NCBI GenBank assembly: GCA_032622095.1
Contig: CP136066.1
Coordinates: 201,894,978-201,958,977 of the forward strand
Direction of reading: 5' to 3'
DNA: 64,000 nt
Source of the DNA: Siphonodentalium dalli
Lineage: Eukaryota > Mollusca > Scaphopoda > Gadilida > Siphonodentaliidae
The translations under genes were made by a program, and so were the position numbers. A model generated the notes under the pieces. That model was not told where the DNA came from. It ran no database searches and was given only the letters and a program-made list of their open reading frames with translations. This document shows, piece by piece, positions 23,160 to 34,048 of this stretch (position 1 is its first letter; each line of letters opens with the position of its first letter).

Positions 23160-23400
23160 CTTTACAAAAATCACGAGTGAACTGGACAAGGATCGATAGT
23201 GAACTGGACCGAAGATCGCAAGTGGTGTCTGTCTCGCGGAGCAGTTCCTACCCTGAGTCGTTATCTCGTGGGAATCCCGATTTAGAATCTGGATTCAGAT
23301 TACAGATTAGTCCCCGTACGACTTGGTTCGGTAAACGAACAGACCAGAAATTGGCAGAATCAGTAAACGAACAGACCGTAATCTCAATCTCGTGGTAATC
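23160..23400 (+). pseudogene. Coiled-coil coding relic, copy 2
   Basis: Shares DNA and frame with the minus-strand relic at 20326-20475 (ATCACGAGTGAACT, GGTGTCTGTCTCGCGGAGCA). This copy continues open for about 50 further codons (ending near 23398) but with nothing recognisable. CGTTATCTCGTGGGAATCC and neighbouring words also occur, inverted, near 24500-24540, so the segment belongs to a dispersed family. Confidence 0.35.
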
Positions 23401-24859
23401 CAGATTCGGATTCCGATTCCGATTACCGTCGGCGGACTCAAATGTTCGTAATGTAAACAAACCGAGATTTCGCCACCTCGGAGTTTAAAAACACAATCAA
23501 ACATAAGAATCCGTCTCTTGTGTACAAATTATTGCAGAATATAAACGATCTATATCAAAGAATTTTAAATGCGGAGACAAATTTGTTTTATCGAATGTAA
23601 ACTGGGAGAATATTACTGAAATTAGCCAAATAATAACGCTATTGATAGTAACGCTGGGGGAGCACTTCGGTTGATGGCGAAGCAAATCAGTGTCGATTTT
23701 ATTGTCACTTTCATATGTCCATTTCATAATTCCATCCATAAAATACCGCCCGAACGCATGTCGATTTCGAATTCGGCGGATACGTCACCATTGACCGAAT
23801 TCATGTGAACCTGATTGGATATGTCTTCTGCTGTGTTCGTTATTATAATGTTTCTTCTTATTCAAGAAATAGTAGGATTATATGATATCGATGGATTATC
23901 AGATACACGTATATATACAGATTACCGGTCACCCCCTCTCCCGAGTTAGTCATAAGTTTGTATATGTATTTATTTGAAATCGGGTTTGTTTGTTGCGTTT
24001 GCTGGCTCGTATGTATCATTATTTGGAACAGTTAGTCAAAAGAATCCTGAGTTTTCCTCACGTATGAATGACTGCACAGCTAAGCAAATTGTACCTAAGT
24101 TCGGGGGGGGGGTCGAGACACCAACCAACCCCTGTCGTCACGTCCCTGTGCAACTGACAAGTTTCGTGTGTTCTTCAAACCATCTTCGGAATTTTATTCA
24201 GGAGGCCCAAGGCTGTTAGAATTAAATGCTTGCGCTCATCAATAAACACACTTTAACTTGAAAAAAAGATGCGATTACGTCGGATTGGCAGCAAATTATG
24301 TGCCGTGTATATACGCATAGAAGAAACGCATGACTTTCACAACAAACGTGAACTTTATAAATATAAGATACAAATGATACTTGTGTCAAATACATGAGCC
24401 ATGTTTGACGCTGGGAGAACATTAAACATAGTTTCGGAGACCACGTGGATTTCAAAATCTGACCTAGAATCGGGAATTAGCCCCGCTCCCGTAATCGGCT
24501 TTGGATTCTGAATCCGGATTCTCACGAGATAACGACTCTGTGTTTGACATCGATACACATTCAGCAAACTGCGCATGACGCATTCGGGGTTCATGTTGTT
24601 TGCAGATTTATTTCCCCGCTACCAAAATCCCATGATGATGATGACACGACTAAACATTGGTCTTTTTTTTTCTTCACATCCGTATGAGAGTGAATGAAAA
24701 CATATTTGAATCGTGCAGTCTATGGGCGATCTAGCTTGAAGGACCAGGTCTTACTCGGGGTCCGAGAGTTTGAAGTTTGGGATGATTCCCGGGAAGATTT
24801 GAAAGGGCTGTCAGCCCTCTCCTATAACGCACTTTGTGTATGCTGTAATTCCGCTGAAG
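23401..24859. other. No gene recognised
   Basis: Holds the inverted relative of the 23270 segment at about 24440-24560 and a G run near 24105. The stretch 24720-24860 is less AT-rich and open in one frame (ending at 24897) but runs straight into the transposon TIR, so I do not call it a gene. Confidence 0.4.
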
Positions 24860-24865
24860 GGCATG
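24860..24865. repeat. Left target-site duplication, GGCATG
   Basis: GGCATG directly precedes the left TIR (TATGGGCAGCC) and is repeated directly after the right TIR at 32088-32093. Confidence 0.7.
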
Positions 24866-25777
24866 TATGGGCAGCCATTCGGTCGGAAATTACATGAAAT
24901 AAAAGTTAATGGTGGCTTGTAAAAACAATAGTCTCCATTTTTAAACCAATGGTCGTTCTTTGATTCTATAAGAGACAATTCCGTTTCAATAGATATAGAT
25001 TAAAACCAAATAGTCTCCATTTTCAAACCAATGGTCGTTCTTGGATTCTATAAGAGACAATTCCGTTTCAATAGATATAGATTCAAACCAAATAGTCTCT
25101 ATTTTCAAACCAATGGTCGTTCTTGGATTCTATAAGAGACAATTCCGTTTCAATAGATATAGATTCAAACCAAATAGTCTCTATTTTCAAACCAATAATC
25201 GTTCTTGGATTCAATAAGAGGCAGTTCCGTTTTAATATATAAAGATTCATAATCAATGTTGACCGATGCAAAATTAATGTTCTATTTTAATTTAATAGCG
25301 TTCACTGTTCAACTAATATCTAATAACACACAATTATTAAGATTCGCGCATATTCAATAAACGTACATTCCGTTTCAATGGCCATATTTTCTTAATCAAT
25401 AAAGATATTTCAATATCCAATAGTCTCCATTTTCAAACTAATAGTCGTTCTTGGATTCAATAAGAGACAATTCCGTTTTAATAGATATATTTTCTTAATC
25501 AATAGAATCTATTTCAAAACCAATAGCCGTTCCTGGATTCAATAAGAGACAAATCTACTATTTCCGGTCAAACCAATGAATAATAATTGAAGATTATTAA
25601 CATCCGTTTACAAACCAATGATCATTTCTCGAATTAATAACTTCCGTTTACAAACCAATGATCAATTCTTAAACCAATAAACGCTAGGGTCGCCACCAAT
25701 CTCAAATTAACGCTAGGAGCGCCACCATGAATCTTGTTGGATTTACCAAACTGGAAATTCCGTGACGTCAACATGGG
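24866..25777 (+). repeat. Left TIR of the 7.2-kb element
   Basis: Pairs with 31296-32087. Shared landmarks in order: GGTCGGAAATTACA, AAAGTTAATGGTGG, AATAGTCTCCATTTT, TTGACCGATGCAAAATTAAT, ATTCCGTTTCAAT, GGTCAAACCAATGA, TTAACGCTAGG and CCGTGACGTCA. This arm carries four 82-bp repeats that the right arm lacks. Confidence 0.8.
24927..25255 (+). repeat. 82-bp subterminal tandem repeat, four copies
   Basis: AATAGTCTCCATTTTCAAAC starts at 24927, 25009, 25091 and 25173, an exact 82-bp period. The copies differ by only a few bases, so amplification is more recent than the element. Further diverged copies occur near 25420 and 25490. Confidence 0.95.
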
Positions 25778-26065
25778 ATACCCCCCTGCCAAAAAAAAAA
25801 TGCATGTTCTCGAACATTTTCGCGTCAGAAAGTGACCCTGAACATGAAAACTGCGATGATATACGGACGGTGGACTATATCCTGTACCTGTAGCAGATAC
25901 CGAAGATCCAATTGAGCGCTGATTTTTAATATTGTCATTATTATTGACCCAGAAGATCTGAATTAAGCAACCGAATTTGAGGACTGTACTAGTATCACTC
26001 ATTCACTGTCAGTATCTGAAATCACTGTCAGTATTACTGTGATTATCACTGTTCCCAACTGACCT

Positions 26066-26900
26066 ACATGTACCAGCTCAGAAACCAGATCATACAAAGC
26101 GTCACTCAATCACCATATCTTGGAGTCATGCTCTCAAACTATATGAAATGGTTGCCACAGATAGACAAGATCACGAAGAAGGCTAACAGCACGCTCGGAT
26201 TCACCAGAAGAAACATTAGGAAGGCACCATTCAAGAGTAAATGCGTAGCGTATGAGACACTCGTAAGATCGTCGCTGGAATACGCAGCCGTCATGTGGGA
26301 TCCTCACCAGCAGCAGAACATCGACGCCCTGGAGAGAATACAGAGAGGAACTGTACGGCTCATGACCGGCAATTACCAATCGAAGGACATGGCCAAACTG
26401 ATGAATGACTGCGAGATAAGACCACTCGAAGAAAGAAGGAAAGACCAGAGGCTGGAGCTCTTTCACAAGATGGATAAGGGGCAGGTGTCGGCTGTAAACA
26501 CTCAGTGCTTAATTAAACCAAAAAAGGTGGGCAGAAAAATCCGAGCCAAGAAATTTGCAGATTTCAGTGCCACAAATATAGTCTCAAAACAGGAATGTAA
26601 TAATTCACTGTCCTACCGGTAAGAGCCACTGGTGACAAACTCTGCTGAATACTCAAATTCATTCTTCCCACGGACAATTATTCAGTGGAACACTCTAAAC
26701 GAGATGGACGCATGCGAAATTCAAAATAGAACAGCAGCGGACAACTCAACAGTCCCGCAAAGAACATAATTCTCTCTCTCCCGGCGTTCTACACATCCGC
26801 GAGGATCATACGCCGTACACCATCCAGATCCAGATGCAGGGATTGTTTGTCAAAATCCGGTGGAGAACTTAGGATGTGTCCGACAAGTACTAACAACAGC
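26066..26900 (+). pseudogene. LINE reverse transcriptase C-terminal fragment (CR1/Jockey-like)
   Basis: The frame from 26068 encodes the region after the catalytic core: YLGVMLSNYMKWLPQI, KANSTLGFTRRN, LVRSSLEYAAVMWDPH and RIQRGTVRLMTG, all standard in the thumb/C-terminal part of CR1- and Jockey-type LINE polyproteins. A single in-frame TAA (26620-26622) is followed by 48 more codons including SNSFFPRTIIQWNTLNEMD, the usual end of such ORFs, and a final stop at 26767-26769. The fragment is 5' truncated at about 26066; endonuclease and catalytic YADD are absent. It lies inside the 7.2-kb TIR element, so it inserted there later. Non-functional. Confidence 0.85.
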
Positions 26901-27440
26901 AGTATGAATATGATTATGTCAACAATAACAACAACAACATCTCTAACACCGTAAAATAATCGTTCGATCTACTGTGTAGTGCGTACTAGCACTGTACATT
27001 GCGACGACTTCTTCTGAAAACAACCATTGAGTGGAACCGCTTCAAACAGTCAGATGTTGATTCAGGCGATCCGTAATATTGAATGTCTGAAGGATTTATT
27101 AAATATGGATTCTATTTTCTAGACGTTTCATACGAGCGTCGTGGAATCGGATTCTGAACATTGCTGGAGTATTGATCAAGTAAACTTCAGAACTCAATCA
27201 TAAGCCAACTAGAACAGAGGTCATGTCAACTTACTCTTACAGGTTGCATTATACATGCATATATTGTGACCACATAAATGATATATACAACTGCAGTGAC
27301 TTCTTCATTATTTCAGTATTTGATACCATAACCATGGTCGTTCCATAGTAATCCATACCATAATGTTTGGTTTTACATAACGGTAGGGTACCGGAATGTT
27401 TGGTTACTTTTTTTTATTTCGTACTTTGTAGAAAATCATT
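26901..27440. other. No feature recognised
   Basis: Sequence after the LINE 3' end, with AACAACAAC-like low complexity at 26890-26940. I see no gene or clear repeat boundary. Confidence 0.4.
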
Positions 27441-27610
27441 TACTTTGTTTCCAAATGGTGTGATATACATGTAGTAACATGGTACGAAATGACCAATTGA
27501 TTTCCTACATGGTACGAAACGACGAAACAATAAGGTATGAAACTACCAAAAATATGGTACGAAACTACCAAAATATGGTACGAAATGACTTAAGATGATA
27601 CAAAACGTCC
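27440..27610. repeat. Short tandem repeat, ATGGTACGAAACGACC units
   Basis: Variants of ATGGTACGAAATGACCAA, about 19 bp with irregular spacers, occur five times here and twice more at about 29068-29103. Inverted forms (CATTTCATACCAT, ATTTCATACCAG) lie at 28310-28370. Non-coding. Confidence 0.65.
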
Positions 27611-27682
27611 TGTGCCCATTTATATCTCCTCGGCAAGGGGAACAACGAGACAGTGACACTGTAGACTAGCAGCGCCAACATC

Positions 27683-27806
27683 GTTGGTTTGATATTAGGC
27701 CCTATATCACCCTGAGGTAACCTCATATCACAATCAGCCTGACGACGAAGGCTGATATGAGGCTAATGAGGACTGAAATCAGGCCTATAATATCAAACCA
27801 ACCAAG
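27683..27806. repeat. Imperfect palindrome of about 125 bp
   Basis: GTTGGTTTGATATTAGGCC on the left is matched by the complement of GGCCTATAATATCAAACCAA on the right. Pairing continues inward through CCTCATATCA and CAGCC, with a few bulges and a small loop around 27745-27752. Confidence 0.75.
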
Positions 27807-27810
27807 TAAT

Positions 27811-28629
27811 ACCCTACATGTATCTATTAATTACGGTAGTTCGCCTCTTAGTAACAGTGTAATATTGACAACTTTTTCTAATGAGTGACATCACAAAAAA
27901 TTGGTATCTATGCCTATTCTAATAGTGAAATAGAATTACACCATGTCAAAGCCATACCGTGTATTACTCAGATCGTGATGTCATAAAATCATACATGTAT
28001 TACTCTTAATTAGTGATGTCGTAAAATGATATTACTCGATTTAGGGCAAATTGAAGTGATATTCAGCTAAGTACAAATGGAGTTTGATAACAAGCCATAT
28101 CGTGCAAAAATGTCATATTTAATTAATAATTTTCGAACAAATTTTGGACCGATATACATTTACCCTGTAGCCATCTGTAGGAAACTTCCTTCCAAGGGGG
28201 TGCTGTCGGAACATACATGTATCAAGGTGGACCCCCTCCCCAATGGGAGACTCGTATCCATGCCCATTGGAAATAAATGATAATGTGCAATGGATGAATA
28301 GGTTGCTGCCATTTCATACCATGGAAGTTTTTTCGCACCAGGGTTCTGGACATTTCATACCAGTTCCTGTATCATTTCGACAATTCGTACCTTTGAGTAT
28401 ACCGGTATTATTTTTTTTTTAAATGACATTAAAAGTACTCAGTCCGATTCGATGGTTGCCATATCATATTTCAACAACAACACCATTTTTTTCAATGCCA
28501 CTTCGTTTACCAGAATCGATTAATGCCCCAAAAATAATGCTAACCAGTCAAATATAGTATACAATTGCCCAAAACCTGTTATCTATCAATATTTTGTTCA
28601 ATGAAATTTTGCGGGTTTGTCAAATATCT
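27811..28629. other. No gene recognised
   Basis: AT-rich, with the inverted GGTACGAAATG relatives at 28310-28390. Short open frames are not convincing. Confidence 0.4.
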
Positions 28630-28795
28630 GACACAACAAAAGCCACTTGCTTTTTGAGTTATCCATCTTCATCCGTCCTCTTTCGACTTTTTATTGGGCC
28701 ACTAAAAATTATCGATGGTAAAAAATAATAGATTTCAAAAATCAATATCTGATCATTCTCAGCTTTGATGGGTGGGTTCCTCAACTCAAATCACA
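28630..28795 (-). repeat. Dispersed repeat, GAGTCGAGRAACCCACCC family, copy 3
   Basis: Read on the minus strand this matches 12590-12760 and 14750-14945: GAGTTGAGGAACCCACCCAT, TGATCAGATATTGAT, GATGAAGATGGATAACTCAA, AAGTGGCTTTT. Confidence 0.7.
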
Positions 28796-29444
28796 TATGT
28801 TTTACCCGAAGCCAAGGAAATAGTAATATTCAAGTGTTAATTCGGATTATGCATCTTTAACTTTGTCGCGACAATTTCAATTGGTTCATTTTGTTTCGAA
28901 AAAAAAATAGAAAAAAATATGTTAACATGTAAATGTTGGGTTGTCATCATCACGAACGTTAAATCATGATCATGTTCACTCTCATTAAGTTAACATGATT
29001 AATATAATTTTTCACATGTACGAATGACCATTCATCATTTTTGGGAATCAATGAAACATACCAATATATGGTGCGAAATGACCAAAAACATGGTACGAAA
29101 CAATTAAATGTGTCATTCAAATCAAGGGTACAAACTGCCCATAGTAGGAAAAGTCGTTTGAGCCATCCAACAGACCTGTGTGAATCGCTTGGGCGATCGG
29201 TTTTCCACAGTAAGGATGCATCTTGGAAGAGGGGAGTCAATCTAATTAACTGTTTAATATCTATAACCAATACTTAAAAACAATAACAATTTATTCTGAT
29301 TTCTTTTGAAACACACAGAATAATTATTTACTGAGAATATTCAATATAAACATATACAAATTCTCAAAAAAGGGAATTTCAATGTTCAAGAAATTTAGAG
29401 TCCCCTCTTACTTATGGGAGGCCCTTTTCACATTTATTATTTAT

Positions 29445-29612
29445 TTGCGCTCAAGCACAAATATTAAGCTTAAACATAAATCATTTGGGCTTAAGCGAAT
29501 GTCATTTGCGCTTGAGCACAAATATGTGTCTATCAATTTGTTTGCGCTTAAGTGAAAATCATTTGCGCTTAAGTGTAAATGCTTTGCGCTTAAGCGCAAA
29601 TACCTAGCACTC
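29445..29612. repeat. Array of palindromic TTGCGCTTAAGCGCAA units
   Basis: Variants of the 16-bp palindrome TTGCGCTTAAGCGCAA recur with short AT-rich spacers about eight times here. Two or three more copies lie at 30530-30590, on the other side of the nested inverted repeat at 30088-30535. Confidence 0.8.
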
Positions 29613-29699
29613 CTTTACTTCCCTCTGATTGTGAATGATGGAGTCCATCTCATAGTATATTATTATGGGCCCATAGTAGTAGCCCATACAGACTCGAAA

Positions 29700-30075
29700 G
29701 TTGAAAAGTCAAAAGCATCTCTGTCTCTGGTGTCCCAAAAATTGGTGCCTCATTCCCAAAGCTCTAGTATATTTTATTAAAGGGACATCTCCTGCACAAA
29801 TATATACCATTTCCATGGTCATAGAAGGGGAATTAGGGGTTGCTGGTGGCTTGCTTCCCTCGTGGTGTACATGTACTTATTGAATAGAAATAGGGGAAAA
29901 ACATATTTTCATATTATCAGCATCCCTGTCCCTAAGAATTTGTGCCTCCATCCCAGAGATCTATTACATTTTATAAAAGAGACATATCCTGTACAGATAT
30001 ATACCATTTCCATGGTCATAAAATGTACTGGTATCGCTGGGGATTGCTTCCCTTGTATGATGGGCCTACAGGTAT
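29700..30075 (+). repeat. Tandem duplication of about 208 bp
   Basis: CATCTCTGTCTC..AATTGGTGCCTC and TATATACCATTTCCATGGTC in the first unit (from about 29712) recur from about 29920 with moderate divergence (CATCCCTGTCCC..AATTTGTGCCTC). Open frames of 60 and 134 codons run over the copies but differ between them and match no family. Confidence 0.75.
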
Positions 30076-30087
30076 ATAGACGTGAGT

Positions 30088-30535
30088 GCAAGCCTGCAAA
30101 TAGCGTGTCTGTCATTTGTAGAAAGAGGTCCCCAGAGGGTGAATTTAGTGACGCTACACCGCATAGTGGGCTAGCATCACTAAATTTATCCTCTGGGGGC
30201 CTCATTCTGCTTAGGGCCCTCAACTGCTATGGCAGTCCTAGGATAAGATTGAAGTTCCCCAGTTGAAGTTGGTGATGTTCACCCATTTGGAGCCTCGATT
30301 ATGGATTTTATCTTCTGCAAATTAGGGGATATAGAAACTTCCCAGATGGGAAAACGTAACTAAAAACAATGTTAATTTGATACCATAGTTACTTCCCAGA
30401 AAATGAGGCCTAAGCAGAATGAGGTCCCCAGAGGGTGAATTTAGTTATGCTAGCCCGCTATGCAGGGTAGCATCACTAAATTCACCCTCTGTGGACCTCA
30501 TTCTGCAAATGACAGACACGCTATTTGCAGGCTTA
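30088..30535. repeat. Inverted repeat whose arms are themselves hairpins
   Basis: The outer arms (about 30088-30222 and 30403-30535) are inverted copies: GCCTGCAAATAGCGTGTCTG, TCATTTGTAGAA and so on. Each arm folds on itself: GAGGTCCCCAGAGGGTGAAT pairs with the complementary TTATCCTCTGGGGGCCTC after a short loop. The structure is a palindrome of palindromes of about 450 bp with a 180-bp centre. Confidence 0.9.
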
Positions 30536-30599
30536 AGCGCAAATGATTTGTGATTAAACGTAAAATATTTGCACTTAAGCGCAAAAATTCATAAGTAAT

Positions 30600-31295
30600 T
30601 GTATGTCATAATTTGCAAAGTTCTGTCCAATTCTTGTTAAAATATGACTAGATTCATAACGGTGATATTTGGTTAAATTTCATACCGAGTTATGTATAAT
30701 CGAATTATTGAGGGATCGCGGGAGGGACTTGGATCATACGAATGACATATATTCATTGCACCAATTATCTCTTAACATGAGCAATACACAATGAAGTCAC
30801 ATTTCCGAACCAGTTCCATACAGCAGAACCTGATCTAGAAGATATTAGCGAAAAAACGTCAAATTCCCTCTTTCAGCTGTCATTTTAACGACCATCTTGG
30901 GCGGGGAGTTCCAATTTTACCCTTAAAATGTGGCATTATATCTTTCAGAGTCATACGAACTGAATATGCCTAATTTTAAATTATATATTTCATGGTGAGA
31001 TTAATTGCGACATTTATTAAATAATATAATCACAAAACGCTCTATAAATTTGGAAAACCCCTTAAAAAGAGGGGTTAAAGTGAAATTTCAGCGTGGCTCC
31101 ATATCTAATATTAAAGAAGATGTACATATGTGCAAAGTTTCATGCTTTAGTAACAATTTGAACAACTGCCTTGAAAATTTGACTTAATCTACTCCACTAT
31201 ATGTCCTATATATTATAGTGAATATTTATCGTCGTTTGATTTGCACCGAGTGAACTCATATTCCAAATCGTCACATCGACATGACATTGGGAACT
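30600..31295. repeat. Non-coding, with repeat shared with 63035-63155
   Basis: Positions 30825-30965 are an inverted copy of 63030-63155 (CAAGATGGTCGTTAAAATGA and GTTCCAATTTTACCC on one strand, AATGGCCGCC and GGCAAAATTGGAACTCC on the other). The remainder shows no gene; an open frame at 31005-31184 is AT-rich and unassigned. Confidence 0.55.
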
Positions 31296-32087
31296 CCCAT
31301 GTTTATTTCTATATTTCTGACGTCACGGATTTTGCGAAAAAAATTGGTGGCCAGCGCCCCTAGCGTTAATTTACGAATTGCTTATAGGTTTGTGTTTTAA
31401 TCATTAATTTCAAATGAGCTCATTGGTTTGACCTGAAATAATTGATTCCGCTATTAGATATTAGTTTGATAACGATAATCATTGATCGTGGGAAATAGTA
31501 TATTGGTTTAAAATATGTCTATTGATTATTAGTTTTACAATAAGGTCTATTAATTTTACAATAAGTTATTAGTTTTACAATAAGTTAATGACGGTTTTAG
31601 ATATAGCTTTTACTATAAGTTATCAGTTTTACAATAAGGTCTATTAATTTTACAATAGGTTATTAGTGTTACAATAAGTTAATTACGGTTTTATATATTA
31701 ATTTTACAATGAGTTATTAGTTTTACAATAAGGTCTATTAGTTTGATAACGATAATCACTGATCGTGAGAAATCGTCTATTGGTTTGAAATATGGCTATT
31801 GAAACGGAATGTACGTTTACTGAATATGAGCAAAGCTGTATTAATTGTTTGTTATTAGATATTAGTTGAACAATGAATACTATTAAATTAAAATAGAACA
31901 TTAATTTTGCATCGGTCAACGTTGATTGTGAATCTATATCTGTTAACACGTAATTGTCTCTTATTGAATCAAAGAACGACCATTGGTTTGAAAATGGAGA
32001 CTATTGTTTTGAAATAGATTGTAGTTGTTTTTACAAACCACCATTAACTTTTATTTCGTGTAATTTCCGACCGAATGGCTGCCCATA
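31296..32087 (-). repeat. Right TIR of the 7.2-kb element
   Basis: Inverted counterpart of 24866-25777. It carries one 82-bp unit instead of four, and instead has an array of ATTAGTTTTACAATAAGGTC / ATTAATTTTACAATAAGTT units (about 31515-31740) that the left arm lacks. The two arms have therefore expanded different internal repeats. Confidence 0.8.
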
Positions 32088-32093
32088 GGCATG
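32088..32093. repeat. Right target-site duplication, GGCATG
   Basis: Exact match to 24860-24865, directly outside the right TIR (GCCCATA). Confidence 0.7.
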
Positions 32094-32225
32094 TGTTGGC
32101 TTTGTGAGCAGATTACTATCTGCCCATACGCAGTAGGTGTTTGACTACCGTGTATGGGGTGCATTCCGCAGCAGCAAGAAGCAAAGCCTATGCTATTAGT
32201 GAAGCGGACTGAACCGATTTCAGAA

Positions 32226-33155
32226 AGTTTAGTCCATCGGTACCACACACGGGCTTGTGATACATAATTTTGAAGGTTATGACATTCCGCATCGGATAGG
32301 ACCCGGTGTGAAATATCCAAATGATGCAAAAGATGATTTTTAGCTGATTAAGTGCCAAAATTCAGCAAAAATCCCTGTTTTTGTAAAATTCGGCAAAATG
32401 AGAAATAAAAGTATATAGAAACGCGAACATTTTGCGTTAAAATATTGTAGTCTGCATACCTCTAGATATTTAATATGATAGTGGTACGATTTCTCTGATA
32501 TAACGAAGATTTATTGTAAAAATAGACAAAACAGCGATTTATTGTAAAAATAGACAAAACAGCGCAATTTTTCATTTGTTTTGCCTCACTTAATGGGCGA
32601 TAGATCAATATTGTTTTGACCGGGGATATCGTATATAGTCTAGAAAAGTGCGTATATATATACGATCCCGTTTATAATATAGAAACTTGTAGAAATATAT
32701 ACTGCATATGATTGTAGGATAAGGGTGTCATTCTTTGCCATATATGCTATGTGGTGGTAGATTGTGTCATCGCCACCCCATAATTCAGAAGAAACAAAAT
32801 CAGTTTTAGACATTTCGGTATGGCAGAATATAAAAGCACAACTCCGATTATTTTGTGCTATTATATTGAAGTCTACCCACTTCGAGATATACATTATGAT
32901 AACGTCATGGTATCATTACAGATGGAAACATTTCGGAGTTTTCTGATGAAAGTAGACCGAAAATCGTGAAATATAAACCTGACTCACATGACCATTCCGC
33001 TTACACGTACACCATCAAACAACCGTTTAGACGTTTTGTGTCAAATGTGCAGCATTGCGAAATGTGTATCAGAGGGGTGTCGAATCTTTATATCCATCGA
33101 CGAACCTGTGCTTAGTGAACTTTTGTTAAATTCTTCAGCAGCAGTGACCACGCCG
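32226..33155 (+). repeat. Left arm of the 5.2-kb structure
   Basis: Inverted copy of 35882-37435. It contains two of the ~340-bp modules plus the inner segment that ends at the CAGTGACCACG phrase. A 31-bp duplication (ATTTATTGTAAAAATAGACA and onward) occurs at 32510-32570. Confidence 0.8.
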
Positions 33156-33564
33156 TTAATTTTCCGAAATGGGTTGTTGGTACGACTTCCTTTACACACC
33201 GTAGGTCGTCTGCACCCTGGAACCGATGGAAGCCAAAGTTTGTTTGTATCTGGGTGCAGAAATGTTCTCCAATGCGGTCGCATAGCCTACTCTTCTTCGA
33301 TACACATAAGAGGGTTTTTGCGACCAATGGGCATGAACTACCCACGAGACGGCACAGCCATTAAGGTGAGCTCGCGATATCACCACATCTATTCATGGCT
33401 CAACCCTGCAAGTTGAGCCAAAGGACCGTGTTTAGAATGAACCTGCAGCCACCCGGGACTTGGTGTTCCCCCATGGCTGCCACTTCCCTTTAATCATATC
33501 ATAGAATATTTTTACATCAAGAGTACTTTACACACAGTATATACACTGTATTTATGTGGCTCTC
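33156..33564. other. Inner flank, unassigned
   Basis: Between the left arm and the last recognisable Gypsy-like frame. A 142-codon plus frame (32988-33416) crosses the arm boundary and matches nothing I know, so I do not call it a gene. The hairpin GGCTCAAC..GTTGAGCC lies at about 33394-33418. Confidence 0.35.
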
Positions 33565-33894
33565 CTATCTGGAAGTCATCATCCACGACTTTGCCCTATG
33601 GGGACATTCCCACAGTATTTGGGGTTTTAATGCGTCACGATCTTCTTGGTCACAGCCATCAAACCGAGCATTGTCATCAACCTTGCGATGTTCTTTAATT
33701 ATATATATCGTCCTTGAATACCCCTTGGGGTACCATGGCGCCGTTTTTGGTTGGGCCATATTTCTTGGAATATGGTGAGGAACAGATGCCGTAATATCTC
33801 CAAGGCCTTGGTCATTACATGTCGAATATATCTGACCATGTATGTCTGCCAATGTCTCAGGAAGAATATATTTCTCCTGTGCATTTGGTTTCAC
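33565..33894 (-). pseudogene. Ty3/Gypsy-like pol fragment, start of the RT region
   Basis: The minus-strand frame contains YILPETLADIHGQIYS, then SVPHHI and QPKTAPWYPKGY, which resemble the linker before reverse transcriptase in Ty3/Gypsy pol (a hydrophobic LP.L motif, then H.I.T...P. and a basic stretch). No catalytic RT motif follows; the rest of pol is missing. Recognition is by pattern only and moderately sure. Confidence 0.4.
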
Positions 33895-34048
33895 TTCAGG
33901 ATAGGGTAGTTTTGGTTCAGCTCTTTGAAACTCATCCCCATTGCTTATGGTAGCAGAAACTACTGCTGTATTGTCATGTGATCATATAGACCCATAATAG
34001 GTTCGTTAAGCTTTCTGAGCATTTGTGAATTTCCAGACCTTCCAGGAG

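Larger units (their letters stand above)
24866..32087. mobile_element. Large TIR element, 7.2 kb, non-autonomous
   Basis: Ends begin TATGGGCAGCCATTCGGTCG in inverted orientation and the similarity continues inward for roughly 800-900 bp on each side. A GGCATG duplication flanks it. No transposase or integrase is visible; the interior holds a LINE fragment, palindromes and tandem repeats. Long TIRs with a 6-bp duplication occur in Polinton/Maverick and a few other DNA transposon groups, but the ends do not match Polinton ends and there is no polymerase or capsid gene, so I leave the superfamily open. Confidence 0.7.

Noticed and set aside
24694..24897. 67-codon frame next to the left TIR
   Set aside because: The C-terminal part is TIR sequence, and the upstream part lacks a family match or splice context.
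24866..32087. Polinton/Maverick element, because of long TIRs and a 6-bp duplication
   Set aside because: Length is about half of normal, the ends differ, and no polymerase B, integrase or capsid gene is visible.
32988..33416. 142-codon plus-strand frame
   Set aside because: It crosses the boundary of a transposon arm, the arm copy at 35.9 kb does not keep the frame, and no domain is recognised.
33394..33418. GGCTCAAC..GTTGAGCC hairpin as an ncRNA
   Set aside because: Only an 8-bp stem, with no flanking structure or promoter.
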